Origin: Streptomyces himalayensis subsp. himalayensis
GTDB lineage: Bacteria > Actinomycetota > Actinomycetes > Streptomycetales > Streptomycetaceae
Assembly (NCBI RefSeq): GCF_013778455.1
Contig: NZ_JACEHE010000018.1
Span: 1 to 64,000, forward strand
Length of the DNA stretch: 64,000 nucleotides
Direction of reading: 5' to 3'
The position numbers and the translations under genes were made by a program. Positions 8,719-16,588 of this stretch are shown piece after piece (the first letter of the stretch is position 1; every line of letters starts with the position of its first letter). The notes beneath the pieces are model-generated. The model was not told the origin of the DNA and ran no database searches. It was given only the letters and a program-made list of their open reading frames with translations.

Positions 8719-8780
8719 CGCGGGCTGCCCGGCGCGGGGACGGCGGAAGCATCGCGGAGCTGGAGACCTTCCGTAGACAT
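8715..8780 (-). CDS. short upstream reading frame coupled to hpnC
   Basis: ATG at 8780 opens a 21-codon frame ending TGA at 8715-8717, and that TGA overlaps the hpnC GTG. The peptide begins MSTEGLQLRDASAVPAPG. A GGGAG ribosome-binding candidate lies upstream. hpnC itself has no convincing Shine-Dalgarno, which favours a translated leader that delivers ribosomes to hpnC. It could also be chance overlap. Confidence 0.4.
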   Translation of the reverse strand: MSTEGLQLRDASAVPAPGSPR

Positions 8781-9057
8781 TGCCGTCACATCTCCCGTTC
8801 TACACTGCCGACCCAATACATCCTATTTCGGACACGCCGCCCAGCAGCACGCCGAGGAGTCCCCCCGGACCGGCCCGGGAGACACCCCTCGAAGCCGGAC
8901 GCTGCGCGTTATCGCCCTACTTGCCGCGAATCAGCACCGGTACAGCTTACGTTGTACAACGCGACATGGTTCGGCGGGGTGTCCTGCGCATCACAAGAGC
9001 ACACCGATTGCCGTCAAGATTCCCTGGCCATGCGGGAATTGAGATCCAGGCACCGGC
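8781..9057. other. promoter region of the hopanoid operon, no gene seen
   Basis: About 280 bp upstream of hpnC and its short leader. Base composition is more AT-rich than in coding DNA (for example GAAATAGGATGTATTGG on the minus strand at about 8810-8830). The hopanoid promoter should lie here, but I do not see a clear -35/-10 pair. The short open frames crossing it lack ribosome-binding sites and normal codon use. Confidence 0.5.
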
Positions 9058-9090
9058 CAGGGCCCCTCCGGTTTCGCGGGCGGGGCCCTG
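9058..9090. terminator. hairpin terminator candidate after the exporter ATPase gene
   Basis: Perfect 9-bp arms CAGGGCCCC (9058-9066) and GGGGCCCTG (9082-9090) surround a 15-nt loop, about 85 bp downstream of the exporter ATPase stop. A second, smaller hairpin (CGGGGA/TCCCCG, 9156-9173) lies directly after that stop. Together they should separate the export operon from the hopanoid operon. Confidence 0.55.
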
Positions 9091-9173
9091 GAGACAGGCC
9101 ATGACAGCTGGTCACGACGTTGGTCCTGGCCGAAGGTCCTGACCGACCGACGGTCCGGGGACGGCGATCCCCG

Positions 9174-9953
9174 CTACTTCCCCGTGAACTTCTCGTACTC
9201 CTTCAGTACCTCGTCCGTCGGTCCGTCCATACGCAACTCGCCGCGCTCCAGCCAGAGCACACGGTCGCATGTGTCACGGATGGACTTGTTGTTGTGGCTG
9301 ACGAGGAAGACCGTTCCGGCATGCTTGCGAAGCTCGCGGATACGGGCCTCGGAGCGCTTCTGGAACTTGCGGTCACCGGTGGCCAGCGCCTCGTCGATCA
9401 TGAGCACATCATGATCCTTGGCGGCCGCGATGGAGAACCGCAGGCGGGCAGCCATGCCCGACGAGTACGTGCGCATCGGCAGCGTGATGAAGTCGCCCTT
9501 CTCGTTGATGCCCGAGAAGTCGACGATCTCCTGGTAGCGGTCCCTGATCTGCTCGCGGGACATGCCCATCGCGAGCCCGCCGAGGATGACGTTCCGCTCG
9601 CCGGTCAGGTCGTTCATCAGGGCCGCGTTCACACCGAGCAGCGAGGGCTGGCCGTCCGTGTAGACCTTGCCCTTCTCGGCGGGCAGCAGGCCGGCGATGG
9701 CGCGCAGCAGGGTGGACTTGCCCGAGCCGTTGGAGCCGATCAGGCCGATGGCCTCGCCGCGGTAGGCGGTGAAGCTGACGCCGCGCACCGCGTGCACCTT
9801 GCGTACGCCGCGCTCCTCGCCCCGCCGGACGATGCGGCTGAGGGCGGCGGTCGCGCTGCCCTTGCCGGTCTTCGCGCCGTTCACGCGGTAGACGACGTGC
9901 AGCTCGTCCGCGATGACGGTGGGGATGTGCGCCCCGGTGTTCTGCTCAGCCAC
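9174..9953 (-). CDS. ABC exporter ATP-binding protein, TagH/Wzt type
   Basis: The 259-residue ATPase has Walker A GSNGSGKST, signature YSSGMAARL and Walker B VLMIDEALATGD, the last being typical of polysaccharide and teichoic-acid exporters (TagH, Wzt, RfbE). There is no extra C-terminal carbohydrate-binding domain. It overlaps the permease gene by 8 bp and is the last gene of the seven-gene minus-strand operon. It is expected to energise flipping of a polyprenyl- or lipid-linked glycan or phosphoglycolipid. Confidence 0.9.
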   Translation of the reverse strand: MAEQNTGAHIPTVIADELHVVYRVNGAKTGKGSATAALSRIVRRGEERGVRKVHAVRGVSFTAYRGEAIGLIGSNGSGKSTLLRAIAGLLPAEKGKVYTDGQPSLLGVNAALMNDLTGERNVILGGLAMGMSREQIRDRYQEIVDFSGINEKGDFITLPMRTYSSGMAARLRFSIAAAKDHDVLMIDEALATGDRKFQKRSEARIRELRKHAGTVFLVSHNNKSIRDTCDRVLWLERGELRMDGPTDEVLKEYEKFTGK

Positions 9954-10875
9954 GGCCGTACCGCTCCTCCGCCTTCCAGAAGTACACGAACCCTCCGACC
10001 GCGACGAGTACCGCCCAGCCCGCGGCGACGGCCCAGACGTGCGGCGGCAGGTTCTCGGACCCGTAGCCGTCGATGAGCGCGAAGCGCATCAGGTCCATGT
10101 AGATGGCCGCCGGGTTCCACTGGAGGACGTTCGCGATCCAGGCCGGCCTGTCCTGGAGCATGATCGGGATGGAGAACATGACGCCCGACGCGTACATCCA
10201 GGTGCGCATGATGAAGGGCATCAGCTGGGCGAGGTCGGGGATCTTGCTGCCCAGGCGCGCCATGATCAGCGCGAGGCCGGTGTTGAACAGGTACTGCAGC
10301 GCGAGGGCCGGAAGGATCAGAACCCAGGACAGGCGCGGAAAGCTGCCGAAGCCGACCGCCACGATGAACAGGACGATCATCGAGAAGAGCAGCTGCTGGA
10401 GCTGCTGCAGCGCGAAGGAGATGGGCAGCGAGGCGCGCGGGAAGTGCAGCGCGCGGACCAGACCGAGGTTGCCGGAGATCGCGCGTACGCCCGCCATGAC
10501 CGAGCTCTGCGTGAAGGTGAAGACGAACACGCCGGTGACCAGGAACGGGATGTACACGTCGTGTGTCATGCCCCGGCTGGCATCCAGGATCAGGCCGAAG
10601 ATCAGGAAGTAGACGAGCGCGTTCAGCAGCGGGGTCACCACCTGCCACAGCTGGCCGAGCTTCGCCTGGCTGTACTGGGCGGTCAGCTTCGCCTGCGAGA
10701 AGGCAAGGATGAAGTGGCGCCGTCCCCAGAGCTGACGGACGTACTCGAAGAGTCCGGGCCGGGCGCCGCTGACGGAGAGACCGTACTTGGCAGCCAGCTC
10801 GGCCGGGGTCAGCCCGTCATCGGGCGACGGCGGGACACTCACCGCGACACCGCCGTCATGCGTTGTCTCACTCAC
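9946..10875 (-). CDS. ABC exporter permease, TagG/Wzm type
   Basis: The 309-residue ABC-2 membrane protein has about six hydrophobic segments after a soluble N-terminal stretch of about 60 residues. The pattern QLWQVVTPLLNALVYFLIFG and the C-terminal transmembrane pair match polysaccharide/polyol-phosphate exporters. The GTG start has GAAGGA upstream. It is separated from the glycosyltransferase gene by 93 bp and overlaps its ATPase gene. Confidence 0.9.
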   Translation of the reverse strand: MSETTHDGGVAVSVPPSPDDGLTPAELAAKYGLSVSGARPGLFEYVRQLWGRRHFILAFSQAKLTAQYSQAKLGQLWQVVTPLLNALVYFLIFGLILDASRGMTHDVYIPFLVTGVFVFTFTQSSVMAGVRAISGNLGLVRALHFPRASLPISFALQQLQQLLFSMIVLFIVAVGFGSFPRLSWVLILPALALQYLFNTGLALIMARLGSKIPDLAQLMPFIMRTWMYASGVMFSIPIMLQDRPAWIANVLQWNPAAIYMDLMRFALIDGYGSENLPPHVWAVAAGWAVLVAVGGFVYFWKAEERYGRG

Positions 10876-10968
10876 AAGTGGAACTTTCCTTCAAGATGCG
10901 CAGCCTGGTCGGGCATAGGCAGGAGCCAGGGACCGGGTCACGGCCCGAATGCTCTCAAACCGAGCTTG

Positions 10969-11871
10969 TCAGATCACTGGAGGGCGGCCCAGTCGGGTCA
11001 GCCGCCACACCGTACGCCACTTCATCGGCCGCCGTGGTCCGCACGCGGTGGTCCAGCCCTCTCTGAAGCCGCCGAACCACGCCCTCAGGGCGCGGCGCGA
11101 GGGGCGCCGCACGAGGGTCAGCAGCAGCCAGACCCCCAGGTAGACCGGGACCAGCGGGGCGGGCAGATTGCGCCGGGCGAGCCAGACGCGGTTGCGGGCC
11201 ACCATCCGGTGGTAGACCGCGTGCCGGGACGGGGCGGTCGTCGGGTGGAACAGGACCATGTCGGAGCGGTAGTCGATCATCCAGCCGGCGTTCAGCGCCC
11301 GCCAGGCGAGATCGGTCTCCTCGTGGGCGTAGAAGAACTCGTCGGGCAGGCCGCCGACCTCTGCGAACACGCGTGTACGGACCGCGTTGGCGCCACCCAG
11401 GAACGTGGTGACGCGCGAGGAGCGCATCGGGTCGGAGGCGCGCAGGCGCGGCACATGGCGGCGCTGGGTCTCGCCGGTGTCCGGGTCGGCGATCCGGAAG
11501 CTGATGATGCCGAGCTTCGGGTCGGCCGCGAAGGCCTCGCGGCAGAGCTCGGCCGTGTCGTGGTGGGCGAGCAGACCGTCGTCGTCGAGGAACAGCAGGA
11601 TGTCGACCTCGGAGCCGGACGGGCCGAACGCTTCGATACCGACATTGCGGCCGCCGGGAATGCCGAGGTTCTCCGGCAGCTCGACGGTGCGTACGCCCTC
11701 GGGGACGTCCGGCACCGGCGAGCCATTGCCGACCACGACCACCTCGACCCGGTCGCCGTCCTGCTTGGCGACCGAGTCGAGCAGGGCACGCAGCTCGTCG
11801 GGGCGGTTGCCCATGGTGATGACGACCGCGCCGACCTTCAGCGGCCTCGAGGACTCGGACCGCGTACTCAC
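10969..11871 (-). CDS. family 2 glycosyltransferase
   Basis: The 300-residue GT-A enzyme has an N-terminal nucleotide-sugar fold (VGAVVITMGNRPDELRALLD), the metal-binding motif FLDDDG, and the acceptor-side ED-type motif AHEETDLAWR near residue 200. A hydrophobic segment (LVPVYLGVWLLLTLV) near residue 250 suggests membrane association. GTG at 11871 overlaps the stop of the CDP-alcohol transferase gene as GTGA. An open frame upstream belongs to another gene. It probably adds one sugar to the lipid or polymer made by this operon. Confidence 0.85.
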   Translation of the reverse strand: MSTRSESSRPLKVGAVVITMGNRPDELRALLDSVAKQDGDRVEVVVVGNGSPVPDVPEGVRTVELPENLGIPGGRNVGIEAFGPSGSEVDILLFLDDDGLLAHHDTAELCREAFAADPKLGIISFRIADPDTGETQRRHVPRLRASDPMRSSRVTTFLGGANAVRTRVFAEVGGLPDEFFYAHEETDLAWRALNAGWMIDYRSDMVLFHPTTAPSRHAVYHRMVARNRVWLARRNLPAPLVPVYLGVWLLLTLVRRPSRRALRAWFGGFREGWTTACGPRRPMKWRTVWRLTRLGRPPVI

Positions 11872-12647
11872 TTGAGCCTGCTCGAAGCGAGGATGGACAC
11901 GAGGTGGAGGAGCGTCTGGAGGATCGCGATACCGGCCAGCACGGCGACGCCGAGCCGCGAGAAGAACAGGTCGCCCCGGATCGCGTCCAGGACCGCGAGG
12001 ACCAGGATCAGCAGGGACGCCTCGACGCCGAGGACGAGCCGGTGGAACTTCAGCGCGGCGGCGGCCTTGCGAGCCACCGCCATGCCGGACGAGCGCGGCA
12101 CGGAGGCCGACTCCTGGACCGGCGGCAGCCCGCCCTGGTGACGGGCGACGCCGACGAGGTCGGTCTCGGCCTTGATCAGGATGGCGCCGAGGGCGGCGAG
12201 GGTGCCGAGAAAGGCCCACAGCCAGTCGATCCGCCCGGAGCCCCACAGGTCGGCGGCGCGCAGACCGAAGCCGACCAGGACCGCGGCGTCGCACAGGTAG
12301 GCGCCGACGCGGTCCAGGTACACCCCGCCGAGCGAGAACTGCTTCTTCCAGCGGGCGATCTCACCGTCTACGCAGTCCAGCAGCAGGTAGAGCTGGACCA
12401 TCAGCACGCCGAGCACGGCGCCCGGGATCCCCGGCACCAGCAGGGCCGGGGCTGCGAGGACGCCGAAGACCGTCATCAGGTAGGTCAGCTGGTTGGGCGT
12501 GACCCGCGTGTTCACCAGGTGCCGGTCGATGCGCAGCGAGACCTCGCGCATGTAGAGCCGGCCGGCCCAGTGCTCGCCGCTCCGCCGGTCCTTCACACCC
12601 GGGGGATGAACGACGGGGCGGAGTTCAGCTACCGATGGCCTTGGCAT
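11868..12647 (-). CDS. CDP-alcohol phosphatidyltransferase (single domain)
   Basis: The 259-residue integral membrane enzyme has the full family motif D-x2-D-G-x2-A-R-x8-G-x3-D-x3-D, seen as DCVDGEIARW and then GGVYLDRVGAYLCD. The substrate cannot be read from the motif. It overlaps the dehydrogenase gene by 23 bp and the glycosyltransferase gene by 4 bp. With the neighbouring nucleotidyltransferase it may use a CDP-activated alcohol made in the same operon. Confidence 0.88.
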   Translation of the reverse strand: MPRPSVAELRPVVHPPGVKDRRSGEHWAGRLYMREVSLRIDRHLVNTRVTPNQLTYLMTVFGVLAAPALLVPGIPGAVLGVLMVQLYLLLDCVDGEIARWKKQFSLGGVYLDRVGAYLCDAAVLVGFGLRAADLWGSGRIDWLWAFLGTLAALGAILIKAETDLVGVARHQGGLPPVQESASVPRSSGMAVARKAAAALKFHRLVLGVEASLLILVLAVLDAIRGDLFFSRLGVAVLAGIAILQTLLHLVSILASSRLK

Positions 12648-13689
12648 AGTCGGCGTAAGCGTCCTTGATCTGGTCGGTGGTCAGGTCGAGGTGTTCCAGG
12701 ATCGTGTAACGACCGGGGCGGGTTTTCGGAGCAAACTGCACCACCTGGACGAACTCGTCCACCGTGAAGCCGATCTCCTCCGGCAGGACGGGGAGTCCGT
12801 GCCGGTACAGGACGTCCGCCATCTGTCCGGCCATGTCCCGGTCGCCACGCAGGTACGTGGCGAACGCGCCTCCGAGGCCGCACTGCTCCCCGTGCAGGGC
12901 GCTCCGCTTGGGGAACTGCAGGTCGAACGCGTGGCTGATCTCGTGGCAGGCACCGGACGCCGGGCGGCTGTCACCGGCCACGGACATGGAGATGCCGCAC
13001 AGGACCAGGGACTCCGACAGCGTCGTCAGGAAGTCGTCGTCGCCGACGCCGCTCGGATGACGCAGCACGGCCTCGGCAGCCTGGCGGGCCATCGCGGCAG
13101 CAAGGCCGTCGACCTGCTCACCGTTCTCCCGGTGCGACAGCTCCCAGTCGGCCACGGCGGAGATCTTGCAGATCACGTCGCCGATGCCGGCCCGCACGAA
13201 ACGCACCGGCGCCTCTCGGATGACATCCAGGTCGATGACGATCCCGATCGGGTTCGGCACACCGTACGAGCCGCGGCCCGCGTCGTTGTCGAGCGTGGCC
13301 ACCGGGGAGCACAAGCCGTCGTTGGCGAGGTTCGTGGCGACCGCGACGAGCGGCAGGCCCACGCGCGCGGCGGCGTACTTGGCACAGTCGATGACCTTGC
13401 CGCCGCCGAGGCCGACCACCGCGTCGTAGTGGCCGCCCTTCTTGATCGAGTCGGCGAGGCGGACCGCGCCGTCGATGGTCCCGTCGGCGTCGTCGAACCA
13501 GTCCGCCTGGGGCAGCGACGGCGCGAAGCGATCGCGCAGCGCCTGGCCGGAACCACCGCTGATGGCGAAGGCCATCCGGCCGGACGGAGCGATGCGCTGG
13601 TCGGACAGGATCGTCGCCAGATCATCGAGTGCGCCCGGCCGGATGTCGACGACGACCGGCGACGGAATGAGCCGCGTCAGTACTGGCAC
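12625..13689 (-). CDS. AraM/EgsA-like sn-glycerol-1-phosphate dehydrogenase (iron-alcohol-dehydrogenase fold)
   Basis: The 354-residue NAD(P)-dependent dehydrogenase has the nucleotide motif GLGGGKVIDCAKYAA and metal ligands in HEISHAFD and LHGEQCG, as in glycerol-1-phosphate and 3-dehydroquinate-synthase-like enzymes. The closest family by pattern is AraM/G1PDH, which reduces dihydroxyacetone phosphate to sn-glycerol 1-phosphate, the archaeal-type backbone. The GTG start overlaps the nucleotidyltransferase gene by 13 bp. Glycerol dehydrogenase or another polyol dehydrogenase is the main alternative. Confidence 0.78.
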   Translation of the reverse strand: MPVLTRLIPSPVVVDIRPGALDDLATILSDQRIAPSGRMAFAISGGSGQALRDRFAPSLPQADWFDDADGTIDGAVRLADSIKKGGHYDAVVGLGGGKVIDCAKYAAARVGLPLVAVATNLANDGLCSPVATLDNDAGRGSYGVPNPIGIVIDLDVIREAPVRFVRAGIGDVICKISAVADWELSHRENGEQVDGLAAAMARQAAEAVLRHPSGVGDDDFLTTLSESLVLCGISMSVAGDSRPASGACHEISHAFDLQFPKRSALHGEQCGLGGAFATYLRGDRDMAGQMADVLYRHGLPVLPEEIGFTVDEFVQVVQFAPKTRPGRYTILEHLDLTTDQIKDAYADYAKAIGS

Positions 13690-14429
13690 GCGATCTCACG
13701 CCCCTTGGCCAGGTCGTCGTGGTTGTCGATCTCGACCCACTTGACGTCGCCGATGGGCGCGACGTCGATGCGGAAGCCGCGGTTGACGAGCTCCTGGTAG
13801 CCGTGCTCGTAGAACTGCTGCGGGTCCGTCTCGAAAACGGTCTTCAGCGCGTCGGCGAGCTCGTCGGCCGCCTCGCCCTCGATGAGGGTGACGCCGATGT
13901 ACTCACCGGTGGCCTCGGCCGGGTCCATCAGCTTGGTGATCTTCGTCATGCCCTTCTCGGGGTCCACGACGACCTTCATCTCCTCGTCGGCGAGGGACTT
14001 CACCGTGTCGAGGGCGAGGATGATCTTCTTGTCGCCGCCGCGGGCGGCGAGCAGCGTCTTCTCGACGGAGACCGGGTGCACGGTGTCGCCGTTGGCGAGG
14101 ATCACGCTGTGCTTGATCGCGTCACGGCCGCACCACAGGGAGTAGGCGTTGTTCCACTCCTCGGCCTTGTCGTTGTCGATGAGGGTGATCTTGAGCCCGT
14201 ACTTGGCCTCCAGCGCCTCGCGGCGCTCGTACACGGCCTCCTTGCGGTACCCGACGATGATCGCGACCTCCGTCAGACCGATCTCGGCGAAGTTGCCAAG
14301 GGTCAGGTCCAGGACGGTGAGGCTGTCCTCGTTGCCTTCGGGGCCCACCGGCACCAGAGCCTTGGGCAGGGTGTCGGTGTAGGGGCGCAGACGCCGTCCG
14401 GCGCCAGCCGCCAGCACGAGGCCGATCAT
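13677..14429 (-). CDS. LicC-like sugar/alcohol-phosphate nucleotidyltransferase
   Basis: The 250-residue GT-A nucleotidyltransferase has the signature LAAGAGRRLRPYTDTLPKAL, an NGDTV catalytic aspartate near residue 115 and an ending VKWVEIDNHDDL. This variant resembles cytidylyltransferases for phosphocholine or inositol phosphate (LicC, IPCT). With a glycerol-1-phosphate dehydrogenase next to it, activation of glycerol 1-phosphate as a CDP derivative is plausible but not shown. AAGGAG lies 7 nt before the ATG. Its start overlaps the stop of the upstream gene as ATGA. Confidence 0.83.
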   Translation of the reverse strand: MIGLVLAAGAGRRLRPYTDTLPKALVPVGPEGNEDSLTVLDLTLGNFAEIGLTEVAIIVGYRKEAVYERREALEAKYGLKITLIDNDKAEEWNNAYSLWCGRDAIKHSVILANGDTVHPVSVEKTLLAARGGDKKIILALDTVKSLADEEMKVVVDPEKGMTKITKLMDPAEATGEYIGVTLIEGEAADELADALKTVFETDPQQFYEHGYQELVNRGFRIDVAPIGDVKWVEIDNHDDLAKGREIACQY

Positions 14430-16225
14430 GCGGGTTCTCCTTCATCGTGTACGGCGGGTGCACCGGAGGACACCCAGAAGCGGATGCTCTCGACGAGCAC
14501 CACGAGTGCCACGGCCACGGCGAGAGCAGTGAGCGCGACGGTGAAATCTGTGTTGTTGAGCAGAGCCGCGACCACGGTGACCACCAGGACTCTGCCTTCG
14601 TGTCCGCCGATCGCCCGCACGAGCCAGTGCGGGGGCGCGCCGGTGTCGCCGCGGATGCGGTACACCGTGTCGTAGTGATGGTAGGCGACTGCGGCCACCA
14701 GTCCGAAAGCTGCGGGCAAGGCTCCGTTCATACCGGAGTTGGCCGCGAGCACCAGGAACGTGCCGTACTCGGCGGCCCGGAAGAACGGCGGAACCAGCCA
14801 GTCCAGGGCGCCTTTGAGGGGTCGGGAGACCGCGATCCCCGATGTGACGCAGTACACGAGCGCGGCGACGACGGGCCACGGTCCGCCGAAGTCCGTGAGA
14901 GCGCTCACAGTTACGAGAAGCACACTGCCGACGAACGCGTAGACGGGCGGCGGCAGAAGGCGCCCGGCGCTCTTCAGCGCCCGGGCGAGCGCCTCTGCGA
15001 GCGGTCCTGAATCGGCGAGGTCGGCGAGCGCCAGAGCGGCCCGGTCGGTCCTGCGCGCCCTGCGGGTCAGCGACCTCAGGACGCGGCCTGCTGTGGTGTA
15101 TGTCGCAGCTATCGCGCATCCGATGAGCAGGGCGTAGAAGGTGATACGAGGTGTGGTCACGGCCGTGAGCACGGCGATCATCGCCCAGCGTTCGCCGATC
15201 GGCAGGACGATCATCCGGCGCACCCACACCGTCCAGCCGACGCTGTCGAGCTTGTCCGAAAGGGCCGCGGTAGGGCTGGTGTTGGCGGTCGCGTCGTGGT
15301 TCGCCTCGTTGAAGGAGAAGTCCACGACGTGGCGGCAGGTCTGCAGGACCATCGCGCCGAGGGCCAGCGCCCACACGTCGTCACCGCCGCGGGCCGCACC
15401 GAGTGCGAGGCCCGCGTAGTAGGCGTACTCCTTGGCGCGGTCGAAGGTGGCGTCGAGCCAGGCGCCGAGCGTCGAGTACTGCAGGGAGTAGCGGGCGAGC
15501 TGCCCGTCGGTGCAGTCCAGGACGAAGGAGAAGAGGAGCAGCGCACCGGCCGCGATGAAGCCGCCGCGCGTGCCGGTCGCGGCACAGCCTGCCGCGATCA
15601 GAGCGGTGAGCAGCGAGGCCGTGGTGACCTGATTGGGAGTCAGGCCGCGGCGGGCGCACCAACGGGCGATGTAACGAGAGTACGGGCTGATGCAGAACGT
15701 CGTGAAGAAGCCGTCCCGGGACTTCACGGCGCTCCGCAGGCGTATGGCCTCTTCGTCGACCGCCGCGACGGCCTGCCGGGCTTCGTTGCCGGCCTGTGGG
15801 TCGGCGGGGACGGTGGCGACGAGGGAGCCGAGCTCGGGCCGGTGCACCGCGACGTCGTGGTCCTCGAGGGCCGCGGTGACGCTGTCGGCGATGCTGCCGA
15901 CGGCGACGGCGCCGCGTGCGGCACCCTCGGCGGTCCTGCGCACGGCGAGCGCCAGCGCCGGACGGGCCGGCGGGCGGGCCGACACGGCGCCGGGAACGGC
16001 GGAGGCGTCGAAGCGGGGGTCGGTGAGGCCGAGCCGGAGGGCGTGGACATGGCCCACGAACCGGGCGTCGACGACCGCGACCCGCTCATCGCCCGGGATC
16101 ACCGCGAGCAGCGACCCGACGTCGGCGGCGTCGGTGGCGATCCGCACGTCGAAGCCCAGCGACCGCAGATCGCCCTCGAGGGTCGATCCGGGGGCCGGCT
16201 GGCCGATGAGGATGGCGGTCGACAG
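14426..16225 (-). CDS. two-domain CDP-alcohol phosphatidyltransferase with C-terminal membrane domain (DUF5941-like)
   Basis: A large membrane protein with three parts: a soluble N-terminal domain of about 170 residues, a CDP-alcohol phosphatidyltransferase domain with DCTDGQLARY followed by GAWLDATFDRAKEY (about residues 240-265), and a C-terminal multi-helix region of about 200 residues. I place the start at a CTG (16225), giving 599 residues, because AAGGAG lies 9 nt upstream (16235-16240) and the added sequence STAILIGQPAPGS completes the first strand of the N-terminal domain. The first conventional start, GTG at 16147, cuts that strand and has no ribosome-binding site. It is the first gene of the export operon. 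Confidence 0.82.
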   Translation of the reverse strand: MSTAILIGQPAPGSTLEGDLRSLGFDVRIATDAADVGSLLAVIPGDERVAVVDARFVGHVHALRLGLTDPRFDASAVPGAVSARPPARPALALAVRRTAEGAARGAVAVGSIADSVTAALEDHDVAVHRPELGSLVATVPADPQAGNEARQAVAAVDEEAIRLRSAVKSRDGFFTTFCISPYSRYIARWCARRGLTPNQVTTASLLTALIAAGCAATGTRGGFIAAGALLLFSFVLDCTDGQLARYSLQYSTLGAWLDATFDRAKEYAYYAGLALGAARGGDDVWALALGAMVLQTCRHVVDFSFNEANHDATANTSPTAALSDKLDSVGWTVWVRRMIVLPIGERWAMIAVLTAVTTPRITFYALLIGCAIAATYTTAGRVLRSLTRRARRTDRAALALADLADSGPLAEALARALKSAGRLLPPPVYAFVGSVLLVTVSALTDFGGPWPVVAALVYCVTSGIAVSRPLKGALDWLVPPFFRAAEYGTFLVLAANSGMNGALPAAFGLVAAVAYHHYDTVYRIRGDTGAPPHWLVRAIGGHEGRVLVVTVVAALLNNTDFTVALTALAVAVALVVLVESIRFWVSSGAPAVHDEGEPA

Positions 16226-16428
16226 ACGAACTCACTCCTTGGTTGCCGACGCTTCGAGGCGCCGGGCATGCGCATGATGGGGCACCCCTGGCCCAGGCGG
16301 CCGGGCGGCGCATCGGCAGAGGTTATCGGATGAAGAGAAGCGGGTGTTCACCGCCCGTTTACGGTCCGATAAGCGCGGTCTGCGTGTCCGCAAGCCGCAA
16401 CGATCATCATCGGGGATCGGCACCCCGG

Positions 16429-16520
16429 CCCACAAACCGTGCTCCCGGATGCCCACGAACCGTGCCCCCGGATACCCACAAACGGTGCGGCAGATGCTCG
16501 CACACCGCGACCGCAGATGC
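16429..16520. repeat. four 23-bp direct repeats in the divergent control region
   Basis: Units lie at 16429-16451, 16452-16474, 16475-16497 and a weaker fourth at 16498-16520. The first reads CCCACAAACCGTGCTCCCGG followed by ATG. The third and fourth end in GCAGATGC. Units one and two differ at only three positions. Their placement between two divergent transcription units suggests an operator array. Confidence 0.75.
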
Positions 16521-16574
16521 CCGATGAGCGGCCTCGAGACCTGCGCATGGCATGCCGGTGCCGCAGGTCCGGCT

Positions 16575-16580
16575 TAGGGT
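16575..16580 (+). promoter_or_regulatory. -10 hexamer of a probable leaderless promoter (epimerase gene)
   Basis: TAGGGT fits TANNNT and is followed by 8 nt and then the ATG at 16589. There is no Shine-Dalgarno. This is the layout of a leaderless transcript whose first base is the start codon. The -35 is not clear. Confidence 0.45.
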
Positions 16581-16588
16581 GGACCTCC

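Larger units (their letters stand above)
16226..16588. promoter_or_regulatory. divergent control region between the export operon and the epimerase gene
   Basis: About 360 bp with no convincing gene. It must hold promoters in both directions. It contains the 23-bp tandem repeats at 16429-16520 and, at its right end, a TAGGGT hexamer 8 nt before the epimerase ATG. The sequence near 16330-16420 is less G+C-rich than its surroundings. Confidence 0.6.

Noticed and set aside
16429..16520. CRISPR-like array or iteron origin
   Set aside because: Units are 23 bp with no spacers and only four copies, no replication gene is nearby, and the site is a divergent promoter.
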